Shown piece by piece: positions 61,380-64,000 of a stretch of 64,000 bases of DNA. The notes beneath the pieces are model-generated. The model saw nothing but the letters and a program-made list of their open reading frames with translations. It was not told the origin of the DNA and searched no databases. The stretch's first letter is position 1. Each line of letters begins with the position of its first letter. The position numbers and the translations under genes are program-made. Origin of the DNA: JBBWZH01 sp035544115 (GTDB taxonomy: Bacteria; Actinomycetota; Actinomycetes; Mycobacteriales; CADCTP01); contig OY970235.1 in assembly GCA_963714145.1 (NCBI GenBank), positions 4,464,001-4,528,000 on the forward strand. Direction: 5' to 3'.

Positions 61380-62384
61380 TCAGCGGGTGCCGTTGGCGGC
61401 GTACTTCGCGACCGCCTCGATGTTGGTCTTGTCGATGAACGCCGGACCGGTCGCGACGTTGGCGCCGCCGCCGAGGGTGTTGCCATTCGTCACGTACCAC
61501 CAGATCGCGTCGACGGCGAGGTAGCCCTGCATGTACGGCTGCTGGTCGACCGCCCACTGGATCGAGCCGTCCTGGATGGCGGCCACCAGCTGCTTGTTGG
61601 TGTCGAAGGTGCCGATCTTCGCCGAGCTGTTCGCGCCCTTGACCGACTTCAGCGCGTCGAGCGCGATCGGCGCGCCCAGGGTGACCACGTAGTCGATGCT
61701 CTTGTCCTGCGTCAGCTTCGCCTGGATCGTCGTCGTCACCGCCGAGTCGTCGGTGCCGTTGACGTAGATCTGCACGACCTTCGCGCCGGCCGCGCCCTCC
61801 TTGACCCCGTCGCACCGGTCGACCAGCTGCTGCTGCCCCTGGGTCTGATTGACACAGACGATGTTCTTGGCGCCGTCGGCGACGGCCTTCTTGCCGACCG
61901 CGATCCCGGCGTCCTTCTCCCCCTGGCCGAAGTAGTCGAGGGCGCCCAGGCCGAGCGCGTCCGGGCCGCCCGCGTTGAACATCGTCACCGGGATGCCCGC
62001 GGCGATCGCCTTCTTGATCGTGTCGCTCAGCGCCGGCGTGTTCGGGTCGGTGAGGGCGATCCCGTCCACCTTCTTGTCGATCGCCGCCTGGATGAGCTGG
62101 GCCTGCTTCGTGGCGTCCGGGTCGGACGAGTACTGGACCTCGATGTTGTCCTTCGCCGCCGCGGCGGCCGCGCCCTTGCGGATGATGTCCCAGAAGGTGT
62201 CGCCCGGGGCCGCGTGGGTGATCATCGCTACCGTCATCCGCGGCGTCGCCGCCGCGTTCCCCGCCGCCGCCGTGGACGACGTGTCCGACGCCTGCTTGCC
62301 ACCCGACGACGAGCACGCCGTGAGCGCCAGTGCTGCCACGCACAGTGCAGCGGCCGCGCCTACCGCACGCTTGGAACGAATCAT
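61380..62384 (-). CDS. Sugar ABC transporter substrate-binding lipoprotein
   Basis: A 334-residue lipoprotein with signal peptide and lipobox ALTAC, a Ser/Gly/Ala linker, then RMTVAMITHAAPGDTFWDIIRKGA and VDGIALTDPNTPALSD, typical of ribose/inositol-type binding proteins. ATG 62384 with AAAGG before it is chosen over a start 35 codons upstream. First gene of a four-gene operon. Confidence 0.9.
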   Translation of the reverse strand: MIRSKRAVGAAAALCVAALALTACSSSGGKQASDTSSTAAAGNAAATPRMTVAMITHAAPGDTFWDIIRKGAAAAAAKDNIEVQYSSDPDATKQAQLIQAAIDKKVDGIALTDPNTPALSDTIKKAIAAGIPVTMFNAGGPDALGLGALDYFGQGEKDAGIAVGKKAVADGAKNIVCVNQTQGQQQLVDRCDGVKEGAAGAKVVQIYVNGTDDSAVTTTIQAKLTQDKSIDYVVTLGAPIALDALKSVKGANSSAKIGTFDTNKQLVAAIQDGSIQWAVDQQPYMQGYLAVDAIWWYVTNGNTLGGGANVATGPAFIDKTNIEAVAKYAANGTR

Positions 62385-62718
62385 GATCAGCTGCCTTTCG
62401 ACATCACCGCACCGTCGCGGCGACCGTGGATGGTTGACATGTGCTGGCCGGCGAGGTCCCGGCAGGTGCGCCGGGCTTGCTGCGGCCACGACGAAGACGC
62501 GGTCACAGCCCGGGTGGCGGCCGGTCCCGGCGACGACCGGCGGGTGCGATGTGCAGGGTTGCGGCTGGCAGGTTCGGACCGTCCGGACGGCGTCTGGGTG
62601 GCCCCCCTTGCCGCCCGGAACGGAGTGACGCGTGACACACTAAGGCGGCGCTTTGCCCCCTGGACTCGAGGAAGTGCCTCAACAACGCCTCACGGTCGGA
62701 CGACGTCGGGGGGAATCA
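62385..62718. other. 334-base divergent regulatory region
   Basis: Between the binding-protein operon and its LacI regulator. A perfect 12-bp palindrome CCGTCCGGACGG lies at 62579-62590 and could be a regulator site. GTGAC is repeated near 62625-62637. I cannot fix the promoters. Confidence 0.5.
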
Positions 62719-63765
62719 GTGGGCGCACGTCGGGAGCACCGCGTGGTCGACATCGCCGCGCAGGCAGGGCTGAGCCGCGCCACGGTGGACCGCGTCCTGC
62801 ACGGCCGCGAGGGCGTCCGACCCGAGACGGTCGCGCAGGTGAACCTCGCGATCGACGAGCTGCAGCGGCAGCGGGAGCAGGTCCACCTGTCCGGGCAGAC
62901 GCTGATCCTGGACCTGGTGATGCAGACGCCCGAGCGGTTCGCGCTGGCCTCCCGGGAGGCGCTGGAGGCGGAACTCCGGTCGTCCCGGCCGGCGGTGCTG
63001 CGGGCCCGGTCGCATCTGGCCGAGCACAGCGACCCAGCGGCCGCGGCGGCGCTGCTGGACACGGTGGGCCGCAAGGGCTCGCACGGAGTGATCCTCAAGG
63101 CCCCGGACCACCCGCTCGTCGTCGCCGCGGTGCAGCGGCTCGCCGACCGCGGCATCCCGACGGTGACCTTCGTGACCGATGTGCCGGGCAGCCAGCGGGC
63201 GGCGTACCTGGGGATGGACAACGTGGCGGCCGGTTCGACCGCGGCGTACCTCGTGACGCAGTGGGCTGGTCATTCCGGGGGTGCGCTGCTCACCGTGAGC
63301 CATTCGTCCTTCCACGGCGAGGAGGCGCGGGCGACCGGCTTCCGGCGCACGCTGGCGGAGCTCGCGCCGCGGCGCAAGGTGCACGAGGTCAAGGACACCG
63401 ACGGGCTCGACGAGACCATCCTGGTCGCCGTCCGCGGCGCGTTGGCGCTGCACCCGTCGATCAACGCGGTCTACTCCGCAGGTGGCGGAAACGTCGCCAC
63501 GCTCAAAGCGTTCGAGGAGGTCGGCGTGACACCGAGGGTGTACGTCGCGCACGACCTCGACGGCGACAACCGGGGGCTGCTGCGGACCCGGAAGATCTCC
63601 GCGGTGCTGCACCACGACCTGAGGGCCGACATGCGTCGTGCCTGTCGGCTGCTGCTGCAGGCGCGCGGCGTGCTGCCCGGCCGGCCGGTGAGCATCCCGT
63701 CCCAGGTCCAGGTCGTCACGCCCTACAACGAGCCGGCCTCGATCTACGACGACGCCGGGCTGTGA
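62719..63765 (+). CDS. LacI family transcriptional regulator
   Basis: A 348-residue LacI-type repressor: helix-turn-helix RVVDIAAQAGLSRATVDRVLHGREGV, then a sensor domain (LILDLVMQTPERFALA, GVILKAPDHPLVVAAV, VYVAHDLDGDN). GTG 62719 with GGGGGGAA before it is preferred to TTG 62653. Divergent from the importer operon, it probably regulates it in response to the same sugar. Confidence 0.9.
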   Translation: MGARREHRVVDIAAQAGLSRATVDRVLHGREGVRPETVAQVNLAIDELQRQREQVHLSGQTLILDLVMQTPERFALASREALEAELRSSRPAVLRARSHLAEHSDPAAAAALLDTVGRKGSHGVILKAPDHPLVVAAVQRLADRGIPTVTFVTDVPGSQRAAYLGMDNVAAGSTAAYLVTQWAGHSGGALLTVSHSSFHGEEARATGFRRTLAELAPRRKVHEVKDTDGLDETILVAVRGALALHPSINAVYSAGGGNVATLKAFEEVGVTPRVYVAHDLDGDNRGLLRTRKISAVLHHDLRADMRRACRLLLQARGVLPGRPVSIPSQVQVVTPYNEPASIYDDAGL

Positions 63766-63795
63766 GTAGCCCCGGTCGCACCGCCCGGCGCCGGA

Positions 63796-64000
63796 TCAGG
63801 CGAGCAGCCTCCGCAACAGGTCCACGCCGGTCCGCACGTCCGCGACGGGGCCTTCGCCGGTGGGCGGCCCGGTGAGAATCGTGTCCTGCTCGAGGGTGTA
63901 CCAGCCGTCGTAGCCGTTGCCGCGCAGGTGTCCGACGATGGCGGCGACGTCGACGTCGCCGGTGCCCAGCGGGCGGTACATGCCCGCCCGGACCGCTTCG
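63796..64000 (-). CDS. Sugar phosphate isomerase/epimerase (AP endonuclease-2 TIM barrel), 5' part off the window
   Basis: The last 67 codons of a TIM-barrel isomerase: AGMYRPLGTGDVDVAAIV, then GYDGWYTLEQDT, the conserved C-terminal end of IolE/IolH-like and xylose isomerase-like proteins. The frame stays open to the right edge. Its closeness to the Gfo/Idh/MocA dehydrogenase locus suggests an inositol- or sugar-type pathway. Confidence 0.75.
   Translation of the reverse strand, partial: EAVRAGMYRPLGTGDVDVAAIVGHLRGNGYDGWYTLEQDTILTGPPTGEGPVADVRTGVDLLRRLLA

Overview
The window is GC-rich chromosomal DNA of an actinomycete. GTG/TTG starts, leaderless promoters, 4-bp stop/start overlaps, AfsR/SARP regulators, an F420-type flavin-fold protein, a cytochrome P450 and cellulose-binding modules point to Actinomycetota, probably Micromonosporaceae or a related filamentous group; that placement is inference. 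About 49 genes are called, with no rRNA, tRNA, CRISPR array or insertion sequence seen.

Layout. 1-5 kb: tail of a flavin reductase-like gene, an autoregulated heavy-metal-type MerR gene, a small Cys-rich membrane protein, and a secreted GH9 cellulase broken by one extra base. 5-9 kb: an ImmA/IrrE antitoxin with DUF4411 toxin pair, a HAD hydrolase, and a YCII/SDR pair. 9.4-15.5 kb: two very large secreted proteins (propeller/InlB-like repeats; Fn3 domains) transcribed towards each other around a terminator hairpin. 15.8-25.8 kb: a tight eight-gene operon, the most unusual part of the window. It encodes two paralogous proteins with Glu/Asp-Phe/Tyr repeat heads and Arg-rich tails, an amidase fused to an HExxH domain, three proteins of no recognised family, an M20 peptidase and a LuxR-type regulator. 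25.9-31 kb: one giant Ser/Thr kinase-AAA-GAF-GGDEF protein.

31.4-38.8 kb is a sugar operon read leftwards: PfkB kinase, LacI regulator, FGGY kinase, LacD-like class I aldolase, then ATPase, permease and lipoprotein of a FrcBCA/ribose-type ABC importer. Its upstream region holds two identical 17-bp operator-like repeats and it ends in strong hairpins. 39-47 kb: a P-loop kinase, an alpha/beta hydrolase, a Zn alcohol dehydrogenase behind a KAP P-loop NTPase, a YCII protein, a CE4 deacetylase with CBM2, and a three-repeat secreted protein.

47.3-58.2 kb: two AfsR-like regulators flank two small membrane proteins, an F420-type oxidoreductase, a P450, an RHH protein/DUF4097 pair with a clear operator, and a secreted peptidoglycan-binding protein. 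58.4-64 kb: a second sugar or inositol-type catabolic locus (Gfo/Idh/MocA dehydrogenase, ATPase, permease, binding protein) with a divergent LacI regulator and a sugar-phosphate isomerase running off the right edge. The two importers share the same design, one half-size ATPase each, but have different catabolic partners.
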